Positions 38,937 to 52,906 of a DNA stretch of 64,000 bases are shown in pieces. The DNA is from Phocoena phocoena (lineage: Eukaryota; Chordata; Mammalia; Artiodactyla; Phocoenidae): contig NC_089230.1 in NCBI RefSeq assembly GCF_963924675.1, positions 72,035,223 through 72,099,222 on the forward strand, in the 5' to 3' direction. The notes under the pieces were generated by a model. That model was not told the DNA's origin. It was given only the letters and a program-made list of their open reading frames with translations, and did not search any database. Every line of letters begins with the position of its first letter. Position 1 is the first letter of the stretch. The position numbers were made by a program, and so were the translations under genes.

Positions 38937-40684
38937 TTTATTTTGATAATGGCATTTATCGGATTTTCACTGCTGCGTTTCGGCCGCTGTACACACGCTT
39001 GATTCTCTTACGGAGACATATATATCCATGGGTTTTAAGATTCTTCCTAGTCAGGTATATTCCTAGGCTTTGAATATGTGGTGTTGGGTCCATTTCGTTG
39101 AGCAAGGAGTAGGTCTTGTCTATTATATATTTGGCTTATGGAAAGTTATCTGTGCTAACTTCAGTCTCTGGTTTTATGCAGCACCCCAACGCACCTTTCC
39201 CCATAAGCAAGCACTAGTTGGTTTTCTAAATTTGAGACCCTGTTCTTTTTTGTAATTCAGTTCATGTGTAGTCAAGTTTACATTCCGTGTATTAGTGATA
39301 TCTTATAATGTTTCTTTTTCTGTGTGACGTAGTTCACGTAGAATCACCGTACCTGCATCCACTCACTATGCCGCTACGGGCCTGATGACACAGATTTCAT
39401 TGCTGAGTGATATTGCATTGTACGTACGTGCCACAACTTCTTTATCCATTTTTTGCTTTCTGGGATATTTACCTGATACTGTAGACGAGCTTCTTGTGAA
39501 CACAGCCGTCCCAAATATTGGGGTGGCTGTCTGTTTTTGATTTTAATTTCCGTAAGCTATAGGACCATAAGTGGAAGTGCCATAGGCTGTGTTGCTTTGT
39601 TTCTTACGTGTTTCAGGAAACACCATACACTTCTCCAGGGTGGCTGCTGGCAATTTACATCCTGCCAATTAGCATAACAAGGCTCCCTGTTCTCCATATC
39701 CTGTCCTACCTTTCTGGATTTTACACTTTTTTCAGATGGCCCTTTTGCCCGGGGGGGCAGTGAGATTTCATTGTAGTGCAGATTTCCTTTACAGGCTTGC
39801 TTGGTTGGCCAAAAAGGGCGTATGCGTTTTTTCCTGAATATATTCAGGAAAAAACGCATACGCCCTTTTTGGCCAAGTGCATCATTGTCGACGTTGTGCC
39901 TCTTTTCCTATGCTTTCAGGGCAATTCCAGTCTACCCCCTGCAATCGTTTTCCTGAAATTCAGCCCCGCTTTCAAGTCCCCTTCGCAGGCTTACTTCAAT
40001 ATATTTTTGGAGGATAGCTGTCATTTATAACTCTGCAGGTTTGTGAAGTACGGTGCCCCTGAGCTCATTTCTTCAACTCGCTTTCTTGTGAGCTGGGCAC
40101 AAAACCGCAGGATTGCTTCAGGCCCTAATCTGTTTCCAGCAGGGCACACTGAGCCTTTGTTTAATTCCTCTTCCTGGTGGGCAATGAGCGTTACATTTGC
40201 CCGTGCAGACACCTACAGCTAGTCTCTCATTGGTTCTCCCTATTCCTGTTCATCTTGCACAGAAATGGCAAGCTGTGCCAAACAGGAGGTTAAAGGCACT
40301 GACTCTCCAAGCGGGGAGAGTGTTAGTAAAGCATCTGGAATGGTGAACCCGAGGACCAGGATACGAAAACTGAGATGCATTTTAAATCGTTTCCCAATCA
40401 CACGGTGGACGATACTCTGGGTTTCCCATGCATGTTTTAGCTGGAGGAAGAATGCCTTGAACCTGGAGAGTTGGGACCCATGGAATGGGTACCATGCAGT
40501 ATGACTTCAAAGGGTCTGCATTTGCTCACCGAAACTCACCAGTGCTATCAGCCAGAAGTGTCCAGCCTTATGTCTCAACCAGCTCTGGGTGTAGATGTGG
40601 TCAATCCCGGTTGCATCACATGCCCTGAGTGAATTATTTAAGAATTGCTCTCTATTTCACTGTCTTTGTGTTTTGTTTTCGAAA
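38937..40684. repeat. Satellite unit 23 (1,748 bp)
   Basis: Palindrome 39805-39876 is perfect. Ends with the agaaatggcaag variant (40,262), shared with units 24, 25, 32 and 36. Confidence 0.9.
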
Positions 40685-42430
40685 TTTATTTTGATAATGG
40701 GATTTATCGGATTTTCACTGCTGCATTTCCGCCGCTGTACACACGCTTGATTCTCTTACGGAGACATATATATCCATGGGTTTTAAGATTCTTCCTAGTC
40801 AGGTATATTCCAAAGCGTTGAATATGTGGTGTTGAGTCCATTTCGTTGAGCAAGGAGTAGGTCTTGTCTATTACATATTTGGCTTATGGAATGTTATCTG
40901 TGCTAACATCAGTCTCTGGTTTTATGCAGCACCCCAACGCACCTTTCCCCATAAGCAAGCACTAGTTGGTTTTCTAAATTTGAGACCCTGTTCTGTTTTG
41001 TAATTCAGTTCATGTGTAGTCAAGTTTACATTCCGTGTATTAGTGATATCTTATGATGTTTCTTTTTCTGTGTGACGTAGTTCACGTAGAATCACCGTAC
41101 CTGCATCCACTCACTATGCCGCTACGGGCCTGATGACACAGATTTCATTGCTGAGTGATATTGCATTGCACGTAAGTGCCACAACTTCTTTATCCATTTT
41201 TTGCTTTCTGGGATATTTACCTGATACTGTAGACGAGCTTTTTGTGAACACAGCCGTCCCAAATATTGGGGTGGCTGTCTGTTTTTTATTTTAATTTCCG
41301 TAAGCTATAGGACCATAAGTGGAAGTGCCATAGGCTGTGTTGCTTTGTTTCTTACGTGTTTCAGGAAACACCATACTCTTCTCCAGGGTGGCTGCTGGCA
41401 ATTTACATCCTGCCAATCAGCATAACAAGGCTCCCTGTTCTCCATATCCTGTCCTACCTTTCTGGATTTTACACTTTTTTCAGATGGCCCTTTTGCCCGG
41501 GGGGCAGTGAGACTTCATTGTAGTGCAGATTTCCTCTACAGGCTTGCTTGGTTGGCCAAAAAGGGCGTATGCGTTTTTTCCTGAATATATTCAGGAAAAA
41601 ACGCATACGCACTTTTTGGCCAAGTGCATCATTGTCGACGTTCTGCCTCTTTTCCTATGCTTTCAGGGCAATTCCAGTCTACCCCCTGCAATCGTTTTCC
41701 TGAAATTCTGCCCCGCTTTCAAGTCCCCTTCGCAGGCTTACTTCAATATATTTTTGGAGGATAGCTGTCATTTATAACTCTGCAGGTTTGTGAAGTACAG
41801 TGCCCCTGAGCTCCTTTCTTCAACTCGCTTTCTTGTGAGCTGGGCACAAAACCGCAGGATTGCTTCAGGCCCTAATCTGTTTCAAGCAGGGCACCCTGAG
41901 CCTTTGTTTAATTCCTCTTCCTGGTGGGCAATGAGCGTTACATTTGCCAGTGCAGACACCTACAGCTAGTCTCTCATTGGTTCTCCCTATTCCTGTTCAT
42001 CTTGCACAGAAATGGCAAGCTGTGCCAAACAGGAGGTTAAAGGCACTAACTCTCCAAGCGGGGAGAGTGATAGTAAAGCATCTGGAATGGTGAACCCGAG
42101 GACCAGGATACGAAAACTGAGATGCATTTAAATCATTACCCAATCACACGGTGGACGATACTCGGGGTTTCCCATGCATGTTTTAGCTGGAGGAAGAATG
42201 CCTTGAACCTGGAGAGTTGGGACCCATGGAATGGGTACCATGCAGTATGACTTCAAAGGGTCTGCATTTGCTCACCGAAACTCACCAGTGCTATCAGCCT
42301 GAAGTGTCCAGCCTTATGTCTCAACCAGCTCTGGGTGTAGATGTGGTCAATCCCGGTTGCATCACATGCCCTGAGTGAATTATTTAAGAATTGCTCTCTA
42401 TTTCACTGTCTTTGTGTTTTGTTTTCGAAA
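40685..42430. repeat. Satellite unit 24 (1,746 bp)
   Basis: Palindrome 41552-41623, one mismatch (cgcacttt). Starts with the ctgcatttccgcc variant, shared with unit 25. Private ccaaagcgttg at 40,811. Confidence 0.9.
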
Positions 42431-44173
42431 TTTATTTTGATAATGGGATTTATCGGATTTTCACTGCTGCATTTCCGCCGCTGTACACACGCTTGATTCT
42501 CTTACGGAGACATATATATCCATGGGTTTTAAGATTCTTCCTAGTCAGGTATATTCCTAGGCGTTGAATATGTGGCGTTGAGTCCATTTCGTTGAGCAAG
42601 GAGTAGGTCTTGTCTATTACATATTTGGCTTATGGAATGTTATCTGTGCTAATTTCAGTCTCTGGTTTTATGCAGCACCCCAACGCACCTTTCCCCATAA
42701 GCAAGCACTAGTTGGTTTTCTAAATTTGAGACCCTGTTCTGTTTTGTAATTCAGTTCATGTGTAGTCAAGTTTACATTCCGTGTATTAGTGATATCTTAT
42801 GATGTTTCTTTTTCTGTGTGACGTAGTTCACGTAGAATCACCGTACCTGCATCCACTCACTATGCCGCTACGGGCCTGATGACACAGATTTCATTGCTGA
42901 GTGATATTGCATTGCACGTACGTGCCACAACTTCTTTATCCATTTTTTGCTTTCTGGGATATTTACCTGGTACTGTAGAAGAGCTTCTTGTGAACACAGC
43001 CGTCCCAAATATTGGGGTGGCTGTCTGTTTTTGATTTTAATTTCCGTAAGCTATAGGACCATAAGTGGAAGTGCCATAGGCTGTGTTGCTTTGTTTCTTA
43101 CGTGTTTCAGGAAACACCATACACTCCTCCAGGGTGGCGGCTGGCAATTTACATCCTGCCAATCAGCATAACAAGGCTCCCTGTTCTCCATATCCTACCT
43201 TTCTAGATTTTACACTTTTTTCAGATGGCCCTTTTGCCCGGGGGGGCAGTGAGATTTCATTGTAGTGCAGATTTCCTTTACAGGCTTGCTTGGTTGGCCA
43301 AAAAGGGCGTATGCGTTTTTTCCTGAATATATTCAGGAAAAAACGCATACGCCCTTTTTGGCCAAGTGCATCATTGTCGACGTTCTGCCTCTTTTCCTAT
43401 GCTTTCAGTGCAATTCCAGTCTACCCCCTGCAATCGTTTTCCTGAAATTCAGCCCCGCTTTCAAGTCCCCTTCGCAGGCTTACTTCAATATATTTTTGGA
43501 GGATAGCTGTCATTTATAACTCTGCAGGTTTGTGAAGTACAGTGCCCCTGAGCTCCTTTCTTCAACTCGCTTTCTTGTGAGCTGGGCACAAAACCGCAGG
43601 ATTGCTTCAGGCCCTAATCTGTTTCCAGCAGGGCACACTGAGCCTTTGTTTAATTCCTCTTCCTGGTGGGCAATGAGCGTTACATTTGCCCGTGCAGACA
43701 CCTACAGCTAGTCTCTCATTGGTTCTCCCTATTCCTGTTCATCTTGCACAGAAATGGCAAGCTGTGCCAAACAGGAGGTTAAAGGCACTGACTCTCCAAG
43801 CGGGGAGAGTGTTAGTAAAGCATCTGGAATGGTGAACCCGAGGACCAGGATACGAAAACTGAGATGCATTTTAAATCGTTTCCCAATCACACGGTGGACG
43901 ATACTCTGGGTTTCCCATGCATGTTTTAGCTGGAGGAAGAATGCCTTGAACCTGGAGAGTTGGGACCCATGGAATGGGTACCATGAAGTATGACTTCAAA
44001 GGGTCTGCATTTGCTCACCGAAACTCACCAGTGCTATCAGCCTGAAGTGTCCAGCCTTATTTCTCAACCAGCTCTGGGAGTAGATGTGGTCAATCCCGGT
44101 TGCATCACATGCCCTGAGTGAATTATTTAAGAATTCCTCTCTATTTCACTGTCTTTGTGTTTTGTTTTCGAAA
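42431..44173. repeat. Satellite unit 25 (1,743 bp)
   Basis: Palindrome 43294-43365 is perfect. A 5-base loss near 43,195 (ccatatcctaccttt, lacking tgtcc) shortens it. Confidence 0.9.
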
Positions 44174-45920
44174 TTTATTTTGATAATGGGATTTATCGGA
44201 TTTTCACTGCTGCGTATCGGCCGCTGTACACACGCTTGATTCTCTTACGGAGACATATATATCCATGGGTTTTAAGATTCTTCCTAGTCAGGTATATTTC
44301 TAGGCGTTGAATATGTGGTGTTGAGTCCATTTCTTTGAGCAAGGAGTAGGTCTTGTCTATTACATATTTGGCTTATGGAATGTTATCTGTGCTAATTTCA
44401 GTCTCTGGTTTTATGCAGCACCCCAAGGCACCTTTCCCCATAAGCAAGCACTAGTTGGTTTTCTAAATTTGAGACCCTGTTCTGTTTTGTAATTCAGTTC
44501 ATGTGTAGTCAAGTTTACATTCCGTGTATTAGTGATATCTTATGATGTTTCTATTTCTGTGTGACGTAGTTCACGTAGAATCACCGTACCTGCATCCACT
44601 CACTATGCCGCTACGGGCCTGATGACACAGATTTCATTGCTGAGTGATATTGCATTGCACGTACGTGCCACAACTTCTTTATCCATTTTTTGCTTTCTGG
44701 GATATTTACCTGGTACAGTAGACGAGCTACTTGGGAACACAGCCGTCCCAAAATTTGGGGTGGCTCTCTGTTTTTGATTTTAATTTCCCTAAGGAATAGG
44801 ACCATAAGTGCAATTGCCATAGGCTGTGTTGCTTTATTTCTTACGTGTTTCAGGAAACACCATACACTTCTCCAGGGTGGCTGTTGGCAATTTACATCCT
44901 GCCAATCAGCATAACAAGGCTCCCTCTTCTCCATATCCTGTCCTACCTTTCTGGATTTTACACTTTTTTCAGATATCCCTCTTGCCCGGGGGGCAGTGAG
45001 ACTTCATTGTAGTGCAGATTTCCTTTACAGGCTTGCTTGGTTGGCCAAAAAGGGCGTATGCGTTTTTTCCTGAATATATTCAGGAAAATACGCATACGCC
45101 CTTTTTGGCCAAGTGCATCATTGTCGACTTTGTGCCTCTTTTCCTATGCTTTCAGGGCAATTCCTGTCTATCCCCTGCAATCGTTTTCCTGAAATTCTGC
45201 CCCGCTTTCAAGTCCCCTACGCAGGCTTACTTCAGTATACTTTTGGAAGATAGCTGTCATTTATAACTCTGCAGGTTTGTGAATTACAGTGGCCCTGAGC
45301 TCCTTTCTTCAACTCGCTTTCTTGTGAGCTGGGCACAAAACCGCAGGATTGCTTCAGGCCCTAATCTGTTTCCAGCAGGGCACACTGAGCCTTTGTTTAA
45401 TTCCTCCTCCTGGTGGGCAATGAGCGTTACATTTGCCCGTGCAGACACCTACAGCTAGTCTCTCATTGGTTCTCCCTATTCCTGTTCATCTTGCACAGAA
45501 ATTGCAAGCTGTGCCAAATAGGAGGTTAAAGGCACTGACTCTCCAAGCAGGGAGAGTGTTAGTAAAGCATCTGGAATGGTGAACCCGAGGACCAGGATAC
45601 GAAAACTGAGATGCATTTTAAATCGTTTCCCAATCACACGGTGGACGATACTCTGGGTTTCCCATGCATGTTTTAGCTGGAGGAAGAATGCCTTGAACCT
45701 GGAGAGTTGGGACCCATGGAATGGGTACCATGCAGTATGACTTCAAAGGGTCTGCATTTGCTCTCCGAAACTCACCAATGCTATCAGCCTGAAGTGTCCA
45801 GCCTTATGTCTCAACCAGCTCTGGTTGTAGATGTGGTCAATCCCGGTTGCATCACATGACCTGAGTGAATTATTTAAGAATTGCTCTCTATTTCACTGTC
45901 TTTGTGTTTTGTTTTCGAAA
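44174..45920. repeat. Satellite unit 26 (1,747 bp), minor ORF2 haplotype
   Basis: The only minor-haplotype unit in the right two thirds of the window. Palindrome 45041-45112, one mismatch (aaaatacgc). Confidence 0.9.
44611..44934 (-). pseudogene. L1 ORF2 C-terminal remnant, 107 codons (unit 26)
   Basis: Same frame and length as the unit 4 remnant, with QQPPWRSVWCFLKHVRNK and IKKLWHVRAMQYHSAMK. Twenty-two units separate the two, yet both remain open over the same span. This is best explained by shared ancestry of the minor haplotype rather than selection. Confidence 0.75.
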
Positions 45921-47666
45921 TTTATTTTGATAATGGGATTTATCGGATTTTCACTGCTGCGTTTCGGCCGCTGTACACACGCTTGATTCTCTTACGGAGA
46001 CATATATATCCATGGGTTTTAAGATTCTTCCTAGTCAGGTATATTCCTAGGCGTTGAATATGTGGTGTTGAGTCCATTTCGTTGAGCAAGGATTAGGTTT
46101 TGTCTATTATATATTTGGCTTATGGAATGTTATCTGTGCTAATTTAAGTCTCTGGTTTTATGCAGCACCCCAAGGCACCTTTCCCCATAAGCAAGCACTA
46201 GTTGGTTTTCTAAATTTGAGACCCTGTTCTGTTTTGTAATTCAGTTCATGTGTAGTCAAGTTTACATTCCGTGTATTAGTGATATCTTATGATGTTTCTT
46301 TTTCTGTGTGACGTAGTTCACATAGAATCACCGTACCTGCATCCACTCACTATGCCGCTACGGGCCTGTTGACACAGATTTCAGTGCTGAGTGATATTGC
46401 ATTGTACGTACGTGACACAACTTCTTTATCCATTTTTTGCTTTCTGGGATATTTACCTGATAGTGTAGACGAGCTTCTTTTGAACACAGCCGTCCCAAAT
46501 ATTGGGGTGGCTGTCTGTTTTTGATTTTAATTTCCGTAAGCTATAGGACCATAAGTGGAAGTGCCATAGGCTGTGTTGCTTTGTTTGTTACGTGTTTCAG
46601 GAAACACCATACACTTCTCCAGGGTGGCTGCTGGCAATTTACATCCTGCCAATCAGCATAACAAGGCTCCCTGTTCTCCATATCCTGTCCTACATTTATG
46701 GATTTTACACTTTTTTTAGATGGTCCTTTTGCCCGGGGGGCAGTGAGACTTCATTGTAGTGAAGATTTCCTTTACAGGCTTGCTTGGTTGGCCAAAAAGG
46801 GCGTATGCGTTTTTTCTTGAATATATTCAGGAAAAAACGCATACGCACTTTTTGGCCAAGTGCATCATTGTCAACGTTCTGCCTCTTTTCCTATGCTTTC
46901 AGGGCAATTCCAGTCTACCCCCTGCAATCGTTTTCCTGAAATTCTGCCCCGCTTTCAAGTCCCCTTCGCAGGCTACTTCAATATATTTTTGGAGGATAGC
47001 TGTCATTTATGACTCTGCAGGATTGTGAATTACAGTGTCCCTGAGCTCCTTCCTTCAACTCGTTTTCTTGTGAGCTGGGCACAAAACCGCAGGATTGCTT
47101 CAGGCCCTAATCTGTTTCCGGCAGGGCATGCTGAGCCTTTGGTTAATTCCTCTTCCTGGTGGGAAATGAGCGTTACATTTGCCCGTGCAGAAACCTACAG
47201 CTAGTCTCTCATTGGTTCTCCCTATTCCTGTACATCTTGCACAGAAATTGCAAGCTGTGCCAAAGAGGAGGTTAAAGGCACTGACTCTCCAAGCAGGGAG
47301 AGTGTTAGTAAAGCATCTGGAATGGTGAACCCGAGGACCAGGATACGAAAACTGAGATGCATTTTAAATCGTTTCCCAATCACACGGTGGACGATACTCT
47401 GGGTTTCCCATGCATGTTTTAGCTGGAGGAAGAATGCCTTGAACCTGGAGAGTTGGGACCCATGTAATGGGTACCATGCAGTATGACTTCAAAGCGTCTG
47501 CATTTGCTCACCGAAACTCACCAATGCTATCAGCCTGAAGTGTCCAGCCTTATGTCTCAACCAGCTCTGGGTGTAGATGTGGTAAATCCCGGTTGCATCA
47601 CATGCCCTGAGTGAATTATTTAAGAATTGCTCTCTATTTCACTGTCTTTGTGTTTTGTTTTCGAAA
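45921..47666. repeat. Satellite unit 27 (1,746 bp)
   Basis: Palindrome 46788-46859, two mismatches (tttttcttga left, cgcacttt right). gtcgac lost (gtcaac). Many private changes, so one of the more diverged units. Confidence 0.9.
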
Positions 47667-49413
47667 TTTATTTTGATAATGGGATTTATCGGATTTTCAG
47701 TGCTGCGTTTCGGCCGCTGTACACACGCTTGATTCTCTTACGGAGACATATATATCCATGGGTTTTAAGATTCTTCCAGGTCAGGTATATTCCTAGGCGT
47801 TGAATATGTGATGTTGGGTCCATTTCGTTGAGCAAGGAGTAGGTCTTGTGTATTACATATTTGGCTTATGGAAAGTTATCTGTGCTAATTTCATTCTCTG
47901 GTTTTATGCAGCACCCAAAGGCACCTTTCCCATTAAGCAAGCACTAGTTGGTTTTCTAAATTTGAGACCCTGTTCTGTTTTGTAATTCACTTCATGTGTA
48001 GTCAAGTTTACATTCCGTGTATTAGTGATATCTTATGATGTTTCTTTTTCTGTGTGACGTAGTTCATGTAGAAACACCGTACCTGCATCCACTCACTATG
48101 CCGCTACGGGCCTGATGACACAGATTTCATTGCTGAGTGATATTGCATTGTACGTACGTGCCACAACTTCTTTATCCATTGTTTGATTTCTGGGATATTT
48201 ACCTGATACTGTAGACGAGCTTCTTGTGAACACAGCCGTCCCAAATATTGGGGTGGCTGTCTGTTTTTGATTTTAATTTCCGTAAGCTATAGGACCATAA
48301 GTGGAAGTGCCATAGGCTGTGTTGCTTTGTTTCTTACGTGTTTCAGGAAACACCATACACTTCTCCAGGGTGGCTGCTGGCAATTTACATCCTGCCAATC
48401 AGCATAACACGACTCCCTGTTCTCCATATCCTGTCCTACCTTTCTGGATTTTACACTTTTTTCCGATGGCCCTTTTGCCCGGGGGGCAGTGAGACTTCGT
48501 TGTGGTGCAGATTTCCTTTACAGGCTTGCTTGGTTGGCCTAAAAGGGCGTATGCGTTTTTTCCTGAATATATTCAGGAAAAAACGCATACGCCCTTTTTG
48601 GCCAAGTGCATCATTGTCGACGTTCTACCTCTTTTCCTATGCTTTCAGGGCAATTCCAGTCTATCCCCTGCAAACGTTTTCCTGAAATTCTGCCCCGCTT
48701 TCAAGTCCCCTTCGCAGGCTTACTTCAATATATTTTTGGAGGATAGCTGTCATTTATAACTCTGCAGGTTTGTGAATTACAGTGCCCCTGAGCTCCTTTC
48801 TTCAACTCGCTTTCTTGTGAGCTGGGCACAAAACCGCAGGATTGCTTCAGGCCCTAATCTGTTTTCAGCAGGGCACGCTGAGCCTTTGTTTAATTCCTCT
48901 TCCTGGTGGGCAATGAGCATTACATTTGCCCGTGCAGACACCTACAGCTAGTCTCTCATTGGTTCTCCCTATTCCTGTTCATCTTGCACAGAAATTGGAA
49001 GCTGTGTCAAACAGGAGGTTAACGGCACTGACACTCCAAGTGGGGAGAGTGTTAGTAAAGCATCCGGAATGTTGAACCCGAGGACCAGGATACGAAAACT
49101 GAGATGCATTTTAAATCGTTTCCCAATCACACGGTGGATGATACTCTGGGTTTCCCATGCATGTTTTAGCTGCAGGAAGAATCCCTTGAACCTGGAGAGT
49201 TGGGACCCATGGAATGGGTACCATGCAGTATGACTTCAAAGGGTCTGCATTTGCTCACCGAAACTCACCAATGCTATCAGCCTGAAGTGTCCAGCCTTAT
49301 GTCTCAACCAGCTCTGGGTGTAGATGTGGTCAATCCCGGTTGCATCACATGCCCTGAGTGAATTATTTAAGAATTGCTCTCTATTTCACTGTCTTTGTGT
49401 TTTGTTTTCGAAA
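47667..49413. repeat. Satellite unit 28 (1,747 bp)
   Basis: Palindrome 48534-48605, one mismatch (ttggcctaaaagg in the left arm). Private cataacacgactccc near 48,412. Confidence 0.9.
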
Positions 49414-51159
49414 TTTATTTTGATAATGGGATTTATCGGATTTTCACTGCTGCGTATCGGCCGCTGTACACACGCTTGATTCTCTTACGGACACATATAT
49501 AACCATGGGTTTTAAGATTCTTCCTAGTCAGGTATATTCCTAGGCGTTGAATATGTGGTGTTGAGTCCATTTCGTTGAGCAAGGAGTAGGTCTTGTCTAT
49601 TACATATTTGTCTTATGGAATGTTATCTGTACTAATTTCAGTCTCTGGTTTTATGCAGCACCCCAAGGCACCTTTCCCCATAAACAAGCACTAGTTGGTT
49701 TTCTAAATTTGAGACCCTGTTCTGTTTTGTAATTCAGTTCAAGTGTAGTCAAGTTTACATTCCGTGTATTAGTGATATCTTATGATGTTTCTTTTTCTGT
49801 GTTACGTAGTTCACGTAGAATCACCGTACCTGCATCCACTCACTATGCCGCTACGGGCCTGATGACACAGATTTCATTGCTGAGTGATATTGCATTGCAC
49901 GTACGTGCCACAACTTCTTTATCCATTTTTTGCTTTCTGGGATATTTACCTGATACTGTAGACGAGCTTCTTGTGAACACAGCCGTCCCAAATATTGGGG
50001 TGGCTGTCTGTTTTTGATTTTAATTTCCGTAAGCTATAGGACCATAAGTGGAAGTGCCATAGGCTGTGTTGCTTTGTTTCTTACGTGTTTCAGGAAACAC
50101 CATACACTTCTCCAGTGTGGCTGCTGGCAATTTACATCCAGCCAATCAGCATAACAAGGCTCCTTGTTCTCCATATCCTGTCCTACATTTCTGGATTTTA
50201 CACTTTTTTCAGATGGCCCTTTTGCCCGGGGGGCAGTGAGACTTCATTGTAGTGCAGATTTCCTTTAGAGGCTTGCTTGGTTGGCCAAAAAGGGCGTATG
50301 CGTTTTTTCCTGAATATATTCAGGAAAAAACGCATACGCCCTTTTTGGCCAAGGGCATCATTGTCGACGTTCTGCCTCTTTTCCTATGCTTTCAGGGCAA
50401 TTCCAGTCTACCCCCTGCAATCGTTTTCCTGAAATTCTGCCCCGCTTTCAAGTCCCCTTTGCAGGCTTACTTCAATAAATTTTTGAGGACAGCTGTCATT
50501 TATAACTCTGCAGGTTTGTGAATTACAGTGCCCCTGAGCTCCTTTCTTCAACTCGCTTTCTTGTGAGCTGGGCACAAAACCCCAGGATTGCTTCAGGCCC
50601 TAATCTGTTTTCAGCAGGGCAGGCTGAGCCTTTGTTTAATTCCTCTTCCTGGTCGGCAATGAGCATTACATTTGCCCGTGCAGACACCTACAGCTAGTCT
50701 CTCATTGGTTCTCCCTATTCCTGTTCATCTTGCACAGAAATTGCAAGCTGTGCCCAACAGGAGGTTAAAGGCACTGATTCTCCAAGCGGGGAGAGTGTTA
50801 GTAAAGCATCTGGAATGGTGAACCCGAGAACCAGGATACGAAAACTGAGATGCATTTTAAATCGTTTCCCAATCACACGGTGGACGATACTCTGGGTTTC
50901 CCATGCATGTTTTAGCTGGAGGAAGAATCCCTTGAACCTGGAGAGTTGGGACCCATGGAATGGGTACCATGCAGTATGACTTCAAAGGGTCTGCATTTGC
51001 TCACCAAAACTCACCAATGCTATAAGCCTGAAGTGTCCAGCCTTATGTCTCAACCAGCTCTGGGTGTAGATGTGGTAAATCCCGGTTGCATCACATGCCC
51101 TGAGTGAATTATTTAAGAATTGCTCTCTATTTCACTGTCTTTGTGTTTTGTTTTCGAAA
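49414..51159. repeat. Satellite unit 29 (1,746 bp)
   Basis: Palindrome 50281-50352 is perfect. Private variants caataaatttttgagg (50,473), acaaaaccccagg and gcagggcaggctg recur in unit 34. Confidence 0.9.
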
Positions 51160-52906
51160 TTTATTTTGATAATGGGATTTATCGGATTTTCACTGCTGCG
51201 TTTCGGCCGCTGTACACACGCTTGATTCTCTTACGGAGACATATATATCCATGGGTTTTAAGATTCTTCCTAGTCAGGTATATTCCTAGGCGTTGAATAT
51301 GTGGTGTTGGGTCCATTTCGTTGAGGAAGGAGTAGGTCTTGTCTATTACATATTTGGCTTATGGAAAGTTATCTGTGCTAATTTCAGTCTCTGGTTTTAT
51401 GCAGCACCCCAAGGCACCTTTCCCCATAAGCAAGCACTAGTTGGTTTTCTAAATTTGAGACCCTGTTCTGTTTTGTAATTCAGTTCATGTGTAGTCAAGT
51501 TTACATTCCGTGTATTAGTGATATCTTATGATGTTTCTTTTTCTGTGTGATGTAGTTCACGTAGAATCACCGTACCTGCATCCACTCACTATGCCGCTAC
51601 GGGCCTGATGACACAGATTTCATTGCTGAGTGATATTGCATTGTACGTACGTGCCACAACTTCTTTATCCATTTTTTGCTTTCTGGGATATTTACCTGAC
51701 ACTGTAGACGAGCTTCTTGTGAACACAGCCGTCCCAAATATTGGGGTGGCTGTCTGTTTTTGATTTTAATTTCCGTAAGCTATAGGACCATAAGTGGAAG
51801 TGCCATAGGCTGTGTTGCTTTGTTTCTTACGTGTTTCAGGAAACACCATACACTTCTCCAGGGTGGCTGCTGGCAATTTACATCCTGCCAATCAGCATAA
51901 CAAGGCTCCGTGTTCTCCATATCCTGTCCTATATTTCTGGATTTTACACTTTTTTCAGATGGCCCTTTTGCCCGCGGGGCAGTGAGACTTCATTGTAGCG
52001 CAGATTTCCTTTACAGTCTTGCTTGGTTGGCCAAAAAGGGCGTATGCGTTTTTTCCTGAATATATTCAGGAAAAAACGCATACGCCCTTTTTGGCCAAGT
52101 GCATCATTGTCGACGTTCTGCCTCTTTTCCTATGCTTTCAGGGCAATTCCAGTCTACCCCCTGCAATCGTTTTCCTGAAATTCTGCCCTGCTTTCAAGTC
52201 CCCTTCGCAGGCTTACTTAAATATATTTTTGGAGGATAGCTGTCATTTATAACTCTGCAGGTTTGTGAATTACAGTGCCCCTGAGCTCCTTTCTTCAACT
52301 CGCTTTCTTGTGAGCTGGGCACAAAACCGCAGGATTGCTTCAGGCCCTAATCTGTTTCCAGCAGGGCACACTGAGCCTTTGTTTAATTCCTCTTCCTGGT
52401 GGGCAATGAGAGTTACATTTGCCCGTGCAGACACCTACAGCTAGTCTCTCATTGGTTCTCCCTATTCCTGTTCATCTTGCACAGAAATTGCAAGCTGTGC
52501 CAAACAGGAGGTTAAAGGCACTGACTCTCCAAGCGGGGAGAGTGTTAGTAAAGCATCTGGAATGGTGAACCCGAGAACCAGGATACGAAAACTGAGATGC
52601 ATTTTAAATCGTTTCCCAATCACACGGTGGACGATACTCTGGGTTTCCCATGCATGTTTTAGCTGGAGGAAGAATCCCTTGAACCTGGAGAGTTGTGACC
52701 CATGGAATGGGTACCATGCAGTATGACTTCAAAGGGTCTACATTTGCTCACCGAAACTCAACAATGCTATCAGCCTGAAGTGTCCAGCCTTATGTCTCAA
52801 CCAGCTCTGGGTGTAGATGTGGTCAATCCCGGTTGCATCACATGCCCTTAGTGAATTATTTAAGAATTGCTCTCTATTTCACTGTGTTTGTGTTTTGTTT
52901 TCGAAA
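51160..52906. repeat. Satellite unit 30 (1,747 bp)
   Basis: Palindrome 52027-52098 is perfect. By hand count this unit holds about 40 CpG dinucleotides. Its end (gagttgtgaccc, gggtctacattt) begins the four-unit block repeated at 59.6 kb. Confidence 0.9.
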
